From Bacillota bacterium (lineage in GTDB: Bacteria > Bacillota > UBA994 > UBA5500): a DNA stretch of 64,000 bases. Position numbers and translations under genes: made by a program. Below the pieces are notes generated by a model. It had not been told where the DNA came from, made no database searches, and was given only the letters and a program-made list of their open reading frames with translations. Position 1 is the stretch's first letter. Each line of letters begins with the position of its first letter. The DNA is taken from the NCBI GenBank assembly GCA_029781045.1, contig JAKOXL010000032.1:62001-126000 (forward strand), written 5' to 3'. Below, piece by piece: positions 15,408-24,453 of the stretch.

Positions 15408-17606
15408 TTCCTGTTCAATTAAGCTAATAAAGAGAGGTACTAGCTGGGGATCGAACTGGGTGCCGGCATAACGTCTGAGCTCTGCTATGGCTTCTTCCTT
15501 TGGCATGGCTGATCGATAGGGACGGTTGCTGGTCATAGCGTCGTAGGCATCTACGATGGCCAAGATACGGCATGCCAGTGGGATTTCTTGTCCCTTGAGA
15601 CCCAAAGGATAACCGGCTCCATTCCACCATTCATGATGCTTGAGAATCAGGTCGGCAATGGGTGCCAAATCCGGAGACGCCAAGGCGATGCGGTGACCGA
15701 TCTCGGGATGGCGCTGCATCTCTTGGCGTTCTGTTTCAGTGAGAGGCCCCGGTTTATGCAGAATATGGTCAGGAGTGCCTACCTTGCCGATGTCATGGAA
15801 CTGAGCCAGAAGGCGTAAATCGTTTTGACTTGAACCCGGTATTCCCAGCTTCTTGGCCAGCATGATGGCCAGCTCTTGCACTCTCTTGGTATGGCCTTCG
15901 GTGCCGAAGTCCCGAGCTTCCAGAGCCAAGCTGAGGGCCTGGACCAGAGAGTTGCGCACGCTATGGCTGCGGTTTAGCTTCTCGCGGTACATACGGTCGT
16001 CGGCCCTCTTTACCACAGCGGCTATAGGTTCATTAGCATCGATCCTGAGAGCAATGCCGATAGAAACGTTTAAAGGTAGAGTGGGATTCTCATTGTTGTA
16101 GCGTTCCACATCCTGGCGTATGGCTTGAGAAAGGGATAAGACCCTTTCTCTGTTGCCTCCGGGCAAGAGGATGGCAAACTCATCGCCGCCAATGCGTGCA
16201 GCTATCTCCTTTTCCTCGCAGTGCTTGACCAGGATGTTGGCCACTTGAGTTAGAACTCGGTCGCCCGCATCATGCCCCATAGTATCATTGACTATCTTCA
16301 GACCGTCTACGTCGCAGAGCAGAACACTGACAGGAGCGATCCGAGCGTCTTCCATCATTTGCAGTTGGCCCTGCCAGTAACGCCGGTTATAGAGGCCGGT
16401 CAGGCTATCGTGCCAGCTTAAATAGGTGAGGCGCTCCTCCAGATGCTTGCGATCGGAAACATTCCGTACGGCCACGATTACTTGTTGCAGTTGCCGTTGC
16501 TCATTGTGCACACAATTGGCAACGGCCTCGGCCCAGAAGAAGGCTCCTTGGGCCGTAGCACACCTAAATTCTATCCGGCTGTGGTCTTCTCGGGTTGGCG
16601 AAAGCAATACCCTTTTCACATGCTTACGGTCTTCAGGGTGAATCAGGTCAAAGGCGCAACGCCCCAGCAGTTCATCAGGTCGATAGCCCAACAGTTTTTG
16701 GACTGGGGGGCTGATATATAGGATTCTACCTCGGGGATCGATCTCAGCAATGATGTCCAGCAGATTGTCGGTTATGTGCCTTAGCCGCTGCTCACTGGTC
16801 TGTAGAGCTAACAGAGCCTTACGATTCTCGGTAATATCACGGACCGTCTCGATGGCACCTATAAGATTGCCAGCACTGTCGTAGAGGGGAGCTGCCTTGA
16901 TCCAGACATAGGCTCCTTGGCCTTCATTGAGGGCGGTAGCGAAACACTCGGCATAGAGGGTATGCCCGTCCCAGTGCATCTCCCGATAGGGACCATCTAG
17001 AGGAAGAACGGGTTCGCCTTTGAGTAGCATATCAACCACCGTGAGACGACGTTCACCCCAGAAGGGGATGCTATGGGCTAGGTTACCTTGCCCCAACATT
17101 TTTTCCTTGGGGATTTTGGTCAGTTGTTCCATGGCCCGATTCCAAATGGTGACACGCCCCGCGTTATCAATGGCAAAGGTGGGATCGGGCAGGAAATCGA
17201 TAAAATCCAGGAGCCGTTGTTGTGTAGCTAAGAGTGCAGCCTCTATCTCCTTCTGCTCCGTTTCATCATGGAGGGTAATCAGATAGTAGTTCTCCCCTGC
17301 CTGTGCCAAGGCAGCTACTCGCACCGCCGCGTGACGCTCGCCTTCCACTGTAGTAATAACACACTTGAAATCAACGATACTCTGGCTGCCCATGTTCAGC
17401 CGACCAGCCAGCCAAGGCAAGACTTGGGCAGCGTCTTGGCCCAAATGGGTAGCCTGCTCCAGCTGAAACACGTCCTGCGCGTACTGGTTGAACTTGATAA
17501 GGCGTTGCTGGCTATCCAACAGAAGAATGGGCAGCTTGAGACCAGCAAAAATGGCCTGAAAGCCAACATCATCTATATTAGTATGTAAAGAGCCTTTACC
17601 CATCAT
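15357..17606 (-). CDS. PAS-PAS-PAS-GGDEF-HD-GYP signalling protein
   Basis: A soluble 749-residue cyclic-di-GMP protein. Three PAS sensor domains (about residues 20-120, 130-250 and 260-380) precede a GGDEF domain with intact IGGDEF and an HD-GYP domain with HDIGKVGTPDHI and HHEWWNGAGYPLGLKG. It therefore has both potential synthesis and breakdown activities, presumably switched by signals on the PAS domains. No membrane segment is seen. The start has an AAAGGAG ribosome site. The last 51 bases overlap the convergent D-aminopeptidase gene. Whether both catalytic domains are active cannot be told from sequence alone. Confidence 0.93.
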   Translation of the reverse strand: MMGKGSLHTNIDDVGFQAIFAGLKLPILLLDSQQRLIKFNQYAQDVFQLEQATHLGQDAAQVLPWLAGRLNMGSQSIVDFKCVITTVEGERHAAVRVAALAQAGENYYLITLHDETEQKEIEAALLATQQRLLDFIDFLPDPTFAIDNAGRVTIWNRAMEQLTKIPKEKMLGQGNLAHSIPFWGERRLTVVDMLLKGEPVLPLDGPYREMHWDGHTLYAECFATALNEGQGAYVWIKAAPLYDSAGNLIGAIETVRDITENRKALLALQTSEQRLRHITDNLLDIIAEIDPRGRILYISPPVQKLLGYRPDELLGRCAFDLIHPEDRKHVKRVLLSPTREDHSRIEFRCATAQGAFFWAEAVANCVHNEQRQLQQVIVAVRNVSDRKHLEERLTYLSWHDSLTGLYNRRYWQGQLQMMEDARIAPVSVLLCDVDGLKIVNDTMGHDAGDRVLTQVANILVKHCEEKEIAARIGGDEFAILLPGGNRERVLSLSQAIRQDVERYNNENPTLPLNVSIGIALRIDANEPIAAVVKRADDRMYREKLNRSHSVRNSLVQALSLALEARDFGTEGHTKRVQELAIMLAKKLGIPGSSQNDLRLLAQFHDIGKVGTPDHILHKPGPLTETERQEMQRHPEIGHRIALASPDLAPIADLILKHHEWWNGAGYPLGLKGQEIPLACRILAIVDAYDAMTSNRPYRSAMPKEEAIAELRRYAGTQFDPQLVPLFISLIEQELEPTAGSGSADNQAPQ

Positions 17607-17858
17607 AGGTTTCTCCTTTGTTCACAATGGATTATTATATGTAAAATTACAGAGAAAAGGTCAAAATCCTGCCGGCGGCAGTTCTGAAAAAGTGTTTTCT
17701 TGGCAAAACCTGTCGTTGACATGATAATAGTAGTCATTTGCAATTAAGTTAAGGATTTGTTAACAACAGTTACGAAAACGTTAATACGGTTGCAGGCGGC
17801 CAGCTGACGGCATAGACTAAGGTTAAACAAAGGTTGGACCTGCAAGGGGTTGATAATA

Positions 17859-18131
17859 GTGAAGCGAATTGGTCTAATTGTTTGTACTCTGTCGTTAGTG
17901 GTTGTAGGCCTGGGCCGCGTTTGGCTTGCTGTTCTTGCCTAAAATCTGTTGATAGGGGCTCTTCTGCTGCGTAATGTGGTAGTTGAGCCCTCTAGTTTTG
18001 CTTTGACTGAGAGTGGGACGCACAAGGCGGACAAAGTGAGAAACAGGGAGCCGTCGCAAAGATCTGGAATATCTGGAGCGGCCATTGCCTTAGGGCCGTT
18101 GCTCATACCTACAGCGTATGGGTCCCTATAA
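17859..18131 (+). pseudogene. possible remnant of a small membrane or secreted protein gene
   Basis: A frame begins at GTG 17859 with a hydrophobic N-terminus (KRIGLIVCTLSLVVVGLG), meets a TAA at 17940-17942, and continues open in the same frame to 18131. It has no recognisable family. The in-frame stop in an otherwise open, protein-like stretch suggests a decaying gene, but it may be chance. The 17607-18294 region holds nothing else I can support. Confidence 0.3.
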
Positions 18132-18253
18132 CTGGTGGAACGAGGGAGCCAAAAGAGGCAGCGACAACAGGCTGGGCTGCCCTTGGCGAACCCGGCTCAT
18201 TCGGATCGAGGCTGGGGACTAGTGCTCTAGAATGTGGTATCCATAACGAAAAG

Positions 18254-18277
18254 GGGGGCGGTCTTGTGACAGCCCCC
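18254..18277 (-). terminator. GGGGCTGTC-family hairpin, copy 1
   Basis: The stem is an imperfect copy of the repeat family, with a TTGT loop that reads as the minus-strand orientation. It directly follows the aminotransferase remnant and precedes TTTT on that strand. Confidence 0.6.
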
Positions 18278-18294
18278 TGTATTCTTCTAGTCCT

Positions 18295-18470
18295 TTACAA
18301 TAGTTGCTCTACACTGGCCAGCAATCGCATCCCCACCTGAATCTTATGCATACACAGTTTTCGGCAGTAGGGAGGACGGTAAACCTGTAGCCCGGGAAGA
18401 TTTGCACCCCCCGTTTTGCACAGAGGGAGCGCAGGCGTTGATTCTCACGTAATCGGGCGCGGTGATAGCG
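18295..18470 (-). pseudogene. 3' remnant of a PLP-aminotransferase (possibly MocR-type) gene
   Basis: On the minus strand one frame reads RLRENQRLRSLCAKRGVQIF and then PGYRF, which resembles the C-terminal region of fold-I aminotransferases and MocR regulators (a residue run ending in RGV-F-PG-F). After about 25 more residues the frame must shift to continue as VGMRLLASVEQLL and a stop at 18295-18297, a plausible native C-terminus. No upstream part of the gene survives. It appears to be a truncated and frameshifted relic that kept its terminator. Confidence 0.45.
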
Positions 18471-18499
18471 CTCTCAGGATTGAGCAGACATTCCATTTG

Positions 18500-19318
18500 C
18501 TAAGCAACAAAGAGTAATAGGCTAACTGCCATAACGGCCATTCCGGCAACGAGACCGATTATGGCCACATGTTCCTCATCGTATTCGCGGGCTGCAGGCA
18601 ACAGCTCGTCAAGTGAAATAAACACCATAATGCCTGCTACAAAGGCGAAAAGCAGACCAAGAACAGTCTCACTGAAGAAGGGGGCCAGCAACAGGTAGCC
18701 AATAAAGGCCCCTAGCGGTTCCGACATTCCCGAGAGCAAGGAATAGCTGAAGGCTCGGCGTTTATCATTTGAAGCGTAGAACAGGGGAACGGCTACGGCG
18801 ATACCCTCCGGTATGTTGTGAATGGCCACTGCCACGGCAATGGCGATACCCAACTTCGGATCCTTCAAGGCCGAGGCGAAGGTGGCCAGCCCCTCGGGGA
18901 AGTTGTGAATGGCGATGGCCAAGGCAGCCATCAGACCCATGCGAGCCAGACTCTTCTCGTCTTTTCTCGGCTCTTCACAATCAACGCCATCGGGACAAGG
19001 CATGTTGTGGTGTGGATTCGTCTCTTCAGGGACCGAATGGTCGATGATGCCTATCACTATGATACCGGCAAAAAAGGCGGCTGTCGCCATCCAAGAACCA
19101 GCCACCAAGCCGTTGGCGCTGATCAGGGCTTCCCGTCCTTTCACTAGAATCTCGACAAAAGAAACGTAGACCATTACGCCAGCAGAAAAGCCCAAGGCGC
19201 CCGCCAAAAAGCGGGTATTTGTTCTCCTGCTAACTAAAGCTATAGCTCCTCCCAAACCGGTTGATAACCCTGCTATGAGGGTAAGCAGTAAGGCAAACCA
19301 CACGTTACTCTCAAACAT
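18500..19318 (-). CDS. zupT: ZIP-family metal transporter (ZupT type)
   Basis: A 272-residue integral membrane protein of the ZIP family, which brings zinc and other divalent metals into the cytoplasm. About eight helices are evident. The signature helices contain HNFPEGLATF and HNIPEGIAVAVPLF, the binuclear metal site of ZupT-type members. A loop rich in His, Cys and acidic residues (near HHNMPCPDGVDCEEP) is typical of the variable metal-binding loop. ATG 19318 has a GAGGTG ribosome site; codons upstream are not membrane-like. It is a single-gene unit. Confidence 0.93.
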   Translation of the reverse strand: MFESNVWFALLLTLIAGLSTGLGGAIALVSRRTNTRFLAGALGFSAGVMVYVSFVEILVKGREALISANGLVAGSWMATAAFFAGIIVIGIIDHSVPEETNPHHNMPCPDGVDCEEPRKDEKSLARMGLMAALAIAIHNFPEGLATFASALKDPKLGIAIAVAVAIHNIPEGIAVAVPLFYASNDKRRAFSYSLLSGMSEPLGAFIGYLLLAPFFSETVLGLLFAFVAGIMVFISLDELLPAAREYDEEHVAIIGLVAGMAVMAVSLLLFVA

Positions 19319-19515
19319 TATAGGTCTTTCACCTCGCTCCCGCTTGACTCCTTGAGTGTTTACACATATTAGCATAACTCTAGTAACTAGATAAAGCTAG
19401 ATATAGATAGGGGAAGTATGAGCTATGGCGAATACTAAAATGGTAAGATAAGCACGTCTGCTCTTTACTGGAGAAAAAGCATCAGCTCGGCTGATAGTTT
19501 CGGGGAGAGAAGCAA

Positions 19516-20454
19516 ATGGAGAGGACAGAATACATCGATTCTTTGGTGCAGCGGATTGGCACCAACTTCCCTGCGCGCTATACCGAGAGGCAGAAGCAGG
19601 CTTTTAGGGCTTTTCTGCTGCAGGAGTTGGCCCAACTCGGTTGGGGAGCGGAAATTGTCACCGACGGGCATCTGTTCAAGTCGCGTAACGTGATTACTAA
19701 GAATTCTCGAGCCGACGTGCTAATTCTGGCCCATTACGATACCATCGGTTATGACCTCTTGAGCGGTTCCTTGAGCCGGATTTTCGGGAGTAGCCTTTTC
19801 GGGCAGTTGGTATCAGGGACGATAGTGGGGCTCATTTTGGTTCGATTGGGTGGTTGGCTGCAAGGGGCATTGGCGGCCAGCCTGCCCCAGCTACTGATAT
19901 GGCTTCTTGAGCTTGCGATACCGTTACTCATCTTTGCTCCTTTGTTTATACCTAACAAAAACTGTTTAAATGACAACACCAGTGGCGTGATAGCCTTGCT
20001 CAATATAGCTCGTTCATTGAACGCTCACCCGGAACTTAAGCAAAGGGTCCGGTTGGCTTTCGTAGATTTGGAGGAGGTAGGGCTATTTGGGTCCAGACAC
20101 TTGCGCCGCCATTTGCTTAAGTCAGGAGTTGATCTGTGCCAGATGATGATCATCAACTTTGACTGTGTGGGTTGGGGGCAGGTTCCAGTAGTTTGTGCTG
20201 CCGGAAAGGGGACGAAGGCCCAGCAACTCTTTAGACACTTGCGCGTTAGTCGCCCCGATGTTGTGTTGAGCAAGATGCCGTCGGACCACTTGAGTTTTCG
20301 CCGCGAAGGGGCTGTAGGCGTTCTCTTTGGCAGCCCGAGCTTGCTTGGTCGATCCTATTACGTTCCTAATGCGCATTCCCCGCGAGACGTTCATCTAGAG
20401 CCGGAGAAGATATCTTGGCTCACAAGGGAGATCGTGAGTTTTCTGCGCGAATGA
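19516..20454 (+). CDS. M28-like zinc peptidase with an inserted membrane segment
   Basis: A 312-residue protein with the metal-site motifs of M28 aminopeptidases: AHYDT (near residue 75), NDNTSGV (near 154), DLEEVGLFGS (near 184), NFDCVG, and a final NAHSPRD. Between AHYDT and NDNTSGV, residues about 95-145 are strongly hydrophobic and look like two or three membrane helices, so the catalytic halves would be joined by a membrane anchor. There is no signal peptide, so the active site may face the cytoplasm. It starts at ATG 19516 after GGGGAGAG. Substrate unknown; M28 members cleave N-terminal residues from peptides. Confidence 0.75.
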   Translation: MERTEYIDSLVQRIGTNFPARYTERQKQAFRAFLLQELAQLGWGAEIVTDGHLFKSRNVITKNSRADVLILAHYDTIGYDLLSGSLSRIFGSSLFGQLVSGTIVGLILVRLGGWLQGALAASLPQLLIWLLELAIPLLIFAPLFIPNKNCLNDNTSGVIALLNIARSLNAHPELKQRVRLAFVDLEEVGLFGSRHLRRHLLKSGVDLCQMMIINFDCVGWGQVPVVCAAGKGTKAQQLFRHLRVSRPDVVLSKMPSDHLSFRREGAVGVLFGSPSLLGRSYYVPNAHSPRDVHLEPEKISWLTREIVSFLRE

Positions 20455-20565
20455 GGATACGGTGCAGTTTTTGGCTACCCTCTGGTCTTGCCTTTGGTAA
20501 CCATCGTTGCCCCCTAGGCCTTTAGGATGCTGGTTCTGTAGGAGTGCTGGATAGATGAAGCGGAG

Positions 20566-20793
20566 TTGTTGGCCCCGCCATCTCCGGCGGCAGAAATACC
20601 AGAGCTGTTGTTTATGCCGCCAGCGGCCCTATTGCGGCTATTACATGAACTCATGGATCTAGGTGCCTTGCAAGAGCTGGGGGTGGAGTATCTCGGAAAA
20701 CAGCTGCCTCAGACGACAGTGTTTAGGTTGCAAGGAACGGCCTTGTTTGTCGCTCAGTACTGGGAGCAGTTGAAAAGAGGGGCGAGCAGTTAA
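20566..20793 (+). CDS. small hypothetical protein downstream of the M28-like gene
   Basis: A 75-residue frame rich in Leu, Ala and Glu with predicted helices. The start is uncertain: TTG 20566 is offered, but no good ribosome site is seen. It is on the same strand as the M28-like gene, about 110 bases downstream, and its stop falls inside the palindrome shared with the convergent exonuclease gene. No family is recognised. Confidence 0.35.
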   Translation: MLAPPSPAAEIPELLFMPPAALLRLLHELMDLGALQELGVEYLGKQLPQTTVFRLQGTALFVAQYWEQLKRGASS

Positions 20794-20803
20794 CTGCTCG
20801 CCC
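20780..20803. terminator. perfect palindrome between convergent genes
   Basis: A 24-base perfect palindrome centred on GTTAAC contains both convergent stop codons, overlapping as TTAA. It should act as a terminator or transcriptional barrier in both directions. Confidence 0.7.
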
Positions 20804-21989
20804 TTAGTCTTTGCTTGTTTCTAATTCTACGCAAACGGTGTTCCAGAGCGGCTGCCCGTGCCGATCCGGTTTGCCATGCTATGGCTAGGGCGCGGCGGGT
20901 GATTTGCTCCGCGGTCGCCAAGTCCTTGGCCCGGTGCTCGTAATACTTGGCCAGTTCCTCGTAGGCATCCAAGTCGTCATAGGCTAGGCGTAAAGTCTCT
21001 TGCCACAGGGCGCAGGCTCTGTCGTAGTTGCCAAGGCGTTTATGGATGAGGGCTGTAGTTCGCAGCAACCGCAGGTATTGGTTGCGGTTATGGCAAAGCT
21101 GCCGAGCGGCCTCCAGATAGAGCAACCCTCGGGTATAGTCGCTTTGCCTTAAGGCCCCATAAGCTAGGGCTTCCGCCTCCCACGGACATTCACATTCTTC
21201 TGGCTGCAGTTGCAGTGTGATCTGAATGCGGTAGAGAAGGGTGGCCATGGAGATGATGTCCAGTGCATTGTGCTCGACAATACCCTGCAGTAGCTGACCG
21301 CAGCCCGTTTGTAAGAACTCAAAGTAGCGGCCCGGGATTTCAGCGCCAGGAATATCATTGATACGCCGTACTCCTAGAATGCTGGTCTCCAGGCTACCTA
21401 GAGTGCAGCTGTTTAGCTTCTGACGCCAAATCCTGCGAGATAGGTGGAGCAAATCCAGCTGCTCCTTTTCGGCACATCCCTGTAATCCGAGACGGGCCAG
21501 AGCGAAGCGGGTTTGGAGCAAGGGTATATCAAAGGTCTTGCCATTGAAAGAGATGATGGAGTTCTTGCTCTTTAGCTCTTGTTCCAGCAGGTAGAGCATG
21601 GCCAGCTCCTCGTCATAGTCGCGCATCAGGAGCTGTCTGACAAGAAAATGACTGTCGGTAAAACTCCCTAGGCCTATGAGAAAGGCATAGGTGCCGGTGC
21701 CGCCGGCTAGGCCGGTGGTTTCTGTATCTAAGAACAGAGCCTTTCCGATTTCCAGTGGCTCTGGTTGGCCCAAGTTGCCATAAGCAGTGGTAAAGGCTGC
21801 CCGCAAGGGCCAGTGGCCGTGCTTTTCCTCCAGCGATATAGCTTTTTCCACAACGTAACAGGTTCCAAAGGGAGTGTCTACTTCCTGGCCGTGTAAGATG
21901 GGATCCAGGTTCACCTGACGTTTCGCAGTTGAGCTAACTGTGGTATGCGCCGGGCCAATCAGTTGCCGTAACTTGCTGGCTAGACTCAT
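20790..21989 (-). CDS. mrfB: MrfB (YprB) exonuclease with C-terminal TPR-like region
   Basis: A 399-residue RNase H-fold (DnaQ/DEDD-type) exonuclease. FLDTETTG carries the first two acidic ligands, SFNGKTFDIPLL the third, and HNALDIISMATL the fourth. Residues about 270-390 are helical and TPR-like, as in B. subtilis YprB. In B. subtilis MrfA and MrfB together repair mitomycin C adducts outside the UvrABC route. Here mrfB overlaps the end of mrfA by 56 bases, the same arrangement, so I infer the same role. The start ATG at 21989 has AAAGGGGG upstream. Confidence 0.92.
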   Translation of the reverse strand: MSLASKLRQLIGPAHTTVSSTAKRQVNLDPILHGQEVDTPFGTCYVVEKAISLEEKHGHWPLRAAFTTAYGNLGQPEPLEIGKALFLDTETTGLAGGTGTYAFLIGLGSFTDSHFLVRQLLMRDYDEELAMLYLLEQELKSKNSIISFNGKTFDIPLLQTRFALARLGLQGCAEKEQLDLLHLSRRIWRQKLNSCTLGSLETSILGVRRINDIPGAEIPGRYFEFLQTGCGQLLQGIVEHNALDIISMATLLYRIQITLQLQPEECECPWEAEALAYGALRQSDYTRGLLYLEAARQLCHNRNQYLRLLRTTALIHKRLGNYDRACALWQETLRLAYDDLDAYEELAKYYEHRAKDLATAEQITRRALAIAWQTGSARAAALEHRLRRIRNKQRLRASS

Positions 21990-24246
21990 TCTGCAGAACC
22001 CCCTTTAGCAGCCAAGAGGCGTAAATCTTGCCTTCTAATCCCACTTCTTCCACTGGCCCCACACAGGAAGGGCAGCCAGAAGGGCAGGGGCAGCGCTCTA
22101 TAATGCTCAGTGCCCTTTGAATAAGGCGTTCATGGGCGGAGAAGAGTTGCTCGCTAAAGCCTACGCCTCCTGGATATTTCTCATATATGTAGATGGTAGG
22201 AGCGCTTGTGAAGGGAGAGCGGACGTGAGCTGCCACTCCCAAGTCACTGGGCTCGCACATTAACTCCAAAGAGGCGATGTTCCCCAGCAGGTTAGCAAGG
22301 CCTAGCAGGGCACTCTGCAAAGCATCGCGGGAGGCATTGGCCACAGTGGCTTCTGGGATACTAAACCAGTAAGCGGTGGTATGCATCTCCTGCTCCGGCA
22401 CTGAAATCTGTCCCCAGCCGATGTTCTCATGGGTGTAAAACTTAATCTTCTTATACATGTGGGTTTTAGCTACCACCATCACCTCACCCCAGTTGCGCCG
22501 ACAACTGGGCGATTCTTCCTCAGCAAACACGTCTAACACCTTCAGATCCACGTCTAGATTGGCGTCAGTATAATAATCCACATTTACCTGACGAGCGTAG
22601 GCTTTCTGCCGCTCCCAATCCAGCTTGTCGATATGGTACTGGTTGCTCTCGTGTATATAAATGGCACCCTCATGGACCAGCATAGCAGCGCTGAAGCGAT
22701 CCACTTCACCAATTACCCTGGTTTGTCCTCCCGTAGTGTCTATGATGGCGAAGTTTTCCGTTGAGGCGCTGCGTAGAGATATATCGACGGCTGGGTAGTT
22801 GTCGCTCATCCAATGCCAGCGGTCTCCTACCCGACGCAAGATCATCTGCTCTGCCAAATAATCTAGTATCTCCGTCGGATCCGTGTCACCAAAGCGTTCT
22901 CCCGCCACAAAAGGCAGCTCAAAAGCAGCACACTTAAGATGGGATACCAAAATGTAGAGGTTATTGGGATTTATGCGGGCGTACTCGGCCCCTCGCCCCA
23001 AAAAGTATTCGGGATTTTGGATCATGAACTGGTTGAGGGGGCTTGAGTTGGCCACTAGAACGGCGACCGAGGGTGTATTACTGCGTCCCGCCCTTCCGAA
23101 TTGCTGCCAAGTACTGGCTATGGTTCCCGGATACCCTGTCAAAACGGCAGCCTGTAAAGAGCCGATGTCGATACCGAGTTCTAGGGCATTAGTGCTGACC
23201 ACGCCCATGACTTTACCGTCGCGCAGGTCTTTCTCTATTTGCCTTCGTTGTTTGGGTAAGTAGCCGCCCCTGTATGCGCGAATGGTTTCGGGTTTGCCTA
23301 GCTTGTGGAAGGCTTGGCGCAAATAGGTAACAAGCACTTCTGTGTCCAGGCGGCTACGGGCAAAGATGATAGTGGGAATCTGGGCCTTAATAAACTCGCG
23401 AGCCACCGCTTCCGCTTCTAGGAGGGCGCTGCGACGGATGCCTAAGGGTTGGTTAACGACAGGTGGATTATAGAAAATAATTTCTTTGGGTCCACTGGGG
23501 GCGCCGTTTTGATCTATTACGGTGACGGGCCGACCTAGTAGAGCTGCACCATGTTCACCGGGGTTGGCAATGGTGGCAGATGTGCAGATGAATTGGGGGT
23601 TGGCACCATAGAACTGACAAATGCGCTGCAGGCGGCGCAACACGTTGGCTACGTGGGATCCAAATACTCCTCGGTAGATATGTAACTCGTCGATAACCAC
23701 ATACTTGAGGTTCTCAAACAGCCGCATCCATTTGGTGTGGTGGGGTAAGATGCCAGAATGGAGCATGTCCGGATTGGTAACAACGATACTCCCCGCCGAA
23801 CGCACAGCAATGCGGGCATCCCCAGGCGTATCGCCGTCGTAGGTGTAGGTTTTTATCTTACCACCTAGCTGGTCACTCCAAGCCATCAACTCGGCCACCT
23901 GATCTTGGGCTAGAGCTTTTGTGGGGAACAAGTAGAGAGCTCGCGCCGTCTCATCCTCTAAGAGGGCTCTTATTACCGGTAAGTTATAGCAGAGGGTTTT
24001 ACCGGAGGCAGTGGGGGTTACTACTACAATGTCTTCACCCTTTTCCACCGCCGAGAGGGCGGCAGCCTGATGACTGTAGAGCTTCGTAATCCCCTGTTTC
24101 TGTAAGAGTTCGACCAACTCCCTTGGTAAGAAATCGGGAATAGCTTCGTGGATTCCCTCCCGTGCTGGGATTCTATGAACGAAGGTTATGTTATTGTGGA
24201 AACGCGGATTGGCCTTTAGACCTTTTAGCACATTTTCCAGACTCAT
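21934..24246 (-). CDS. mrfA: MrfA (YprA) DEAD/DEAH-box helicase with DUF1998 domain
   Basis: A 770-residue SF2 helicase. The N-terminal RecA domain contains Walker A (TPTASGKTLCYN, near residue 77) and the Walker B variant DELH; the second RecA domain has the GRAGR motif (FGRAGRSNTP). The C-terminal DUF1998 region ends in a four-cysteine cluster (CPCPSGCPSC) that probably binds zinc. It is the partner of MrfB downstream, with overlapping genes, and acts in repair of mitomycin-type lesions in B. subtilis. No regulatory site for SOS (LexA box) was recognised in the upstream region. Confidence 0.93.
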   Translation of the reverse strand: MSLENVLKGLKANPRFHNNITFVHRIPAREGIHEAIPDFLPRELVELLQKQGITKLYSHQAAALSAVEKGEDIVVVTPTASGKTLCYNLPVIRALLEDETARALYLFPTKALAQDQVAELMAWSDQLGGKIKTYTYDGDTPGDARIAVRSAGSIVVTNPDMLHSGILPHHTKWMRLFENLKYVVIDELHIYRGVFGSHVANVLRRLQRICQFYGANPQFICTSATIANPGEHGAALLGRPVTVIDQNGAPSGPKEIIFYNPPVVNQPLGIRRSALLEAEAVAREFIKAQIPTIIFARSRLDTEVLVTYLRQAFHKLGKPETIRAYRGGYLPKQRRQIEKDLRDGKVMGVVSTNALELGIDIGSLQAAVLTGYPGTIASTWQQFGRAGRSNTPSVAVLVANSSPLNQFMIQNPEYFLGRGAEYARINPNNLYILVSHLKCAAFELPFVAGERFGDTDPTEILDYLAEQMILRRVGDRWHWMSDNYPAVDISLRSASTENFAIIDTTGGQTRVIGEVDRFSAAMLVHEGAIYIHESNQYHIDKLDWERQKAYARQVNVDYYTDANLDVDLKVLDVFAEEESPSCRRNWGEVMVVAKTHMYKKIKFYTHENIGWGQISVPEQEMHTTAYWFSIPEATVANASRDALQSALLGLANLLGNIASLELMCEPSDLGVAAHVRSPFTSAPTIYIYEKYPGGVGFSEQLFSAHERLIQRALSIIERCPCPSGCPSCVGPVEEVGLEGKIYASWLLKGVLQNESSQQVTATDWPGAYHS

Positions 24247-24417
24247 TCACTGACACCCACCCTTCTCTACCCATCTTAAACGAACGTAGGTTTGAGGTCA
24301 ATGAGGTGAGAAGACGAAAAGGGGCAATGAAGGGAGCAGTAAGGATAAGATGCTTGGCTGTCCAAGGCGGGGCACCGGCGTGCCAGTGTAACCATGGCCT
24401 TATCGGAAGACAAAGCA

Positions 24418-24445
24418 AAAGGGGCTGTCTTGCGACAGCCCCTTT
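24418..24445 (-). terminator. GGGGCTGTC-family hairpin, copy 2
   Basis: A perfect stem of 12 bp with a TTGC loop on the plus strand, which is GCAA on the minus strand. It lies just downstream of the minus-strand triple-repeat gene and should end its transcript. Confidence 0.85.
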
Positions 24446-24453
24446 GCGTGCCA

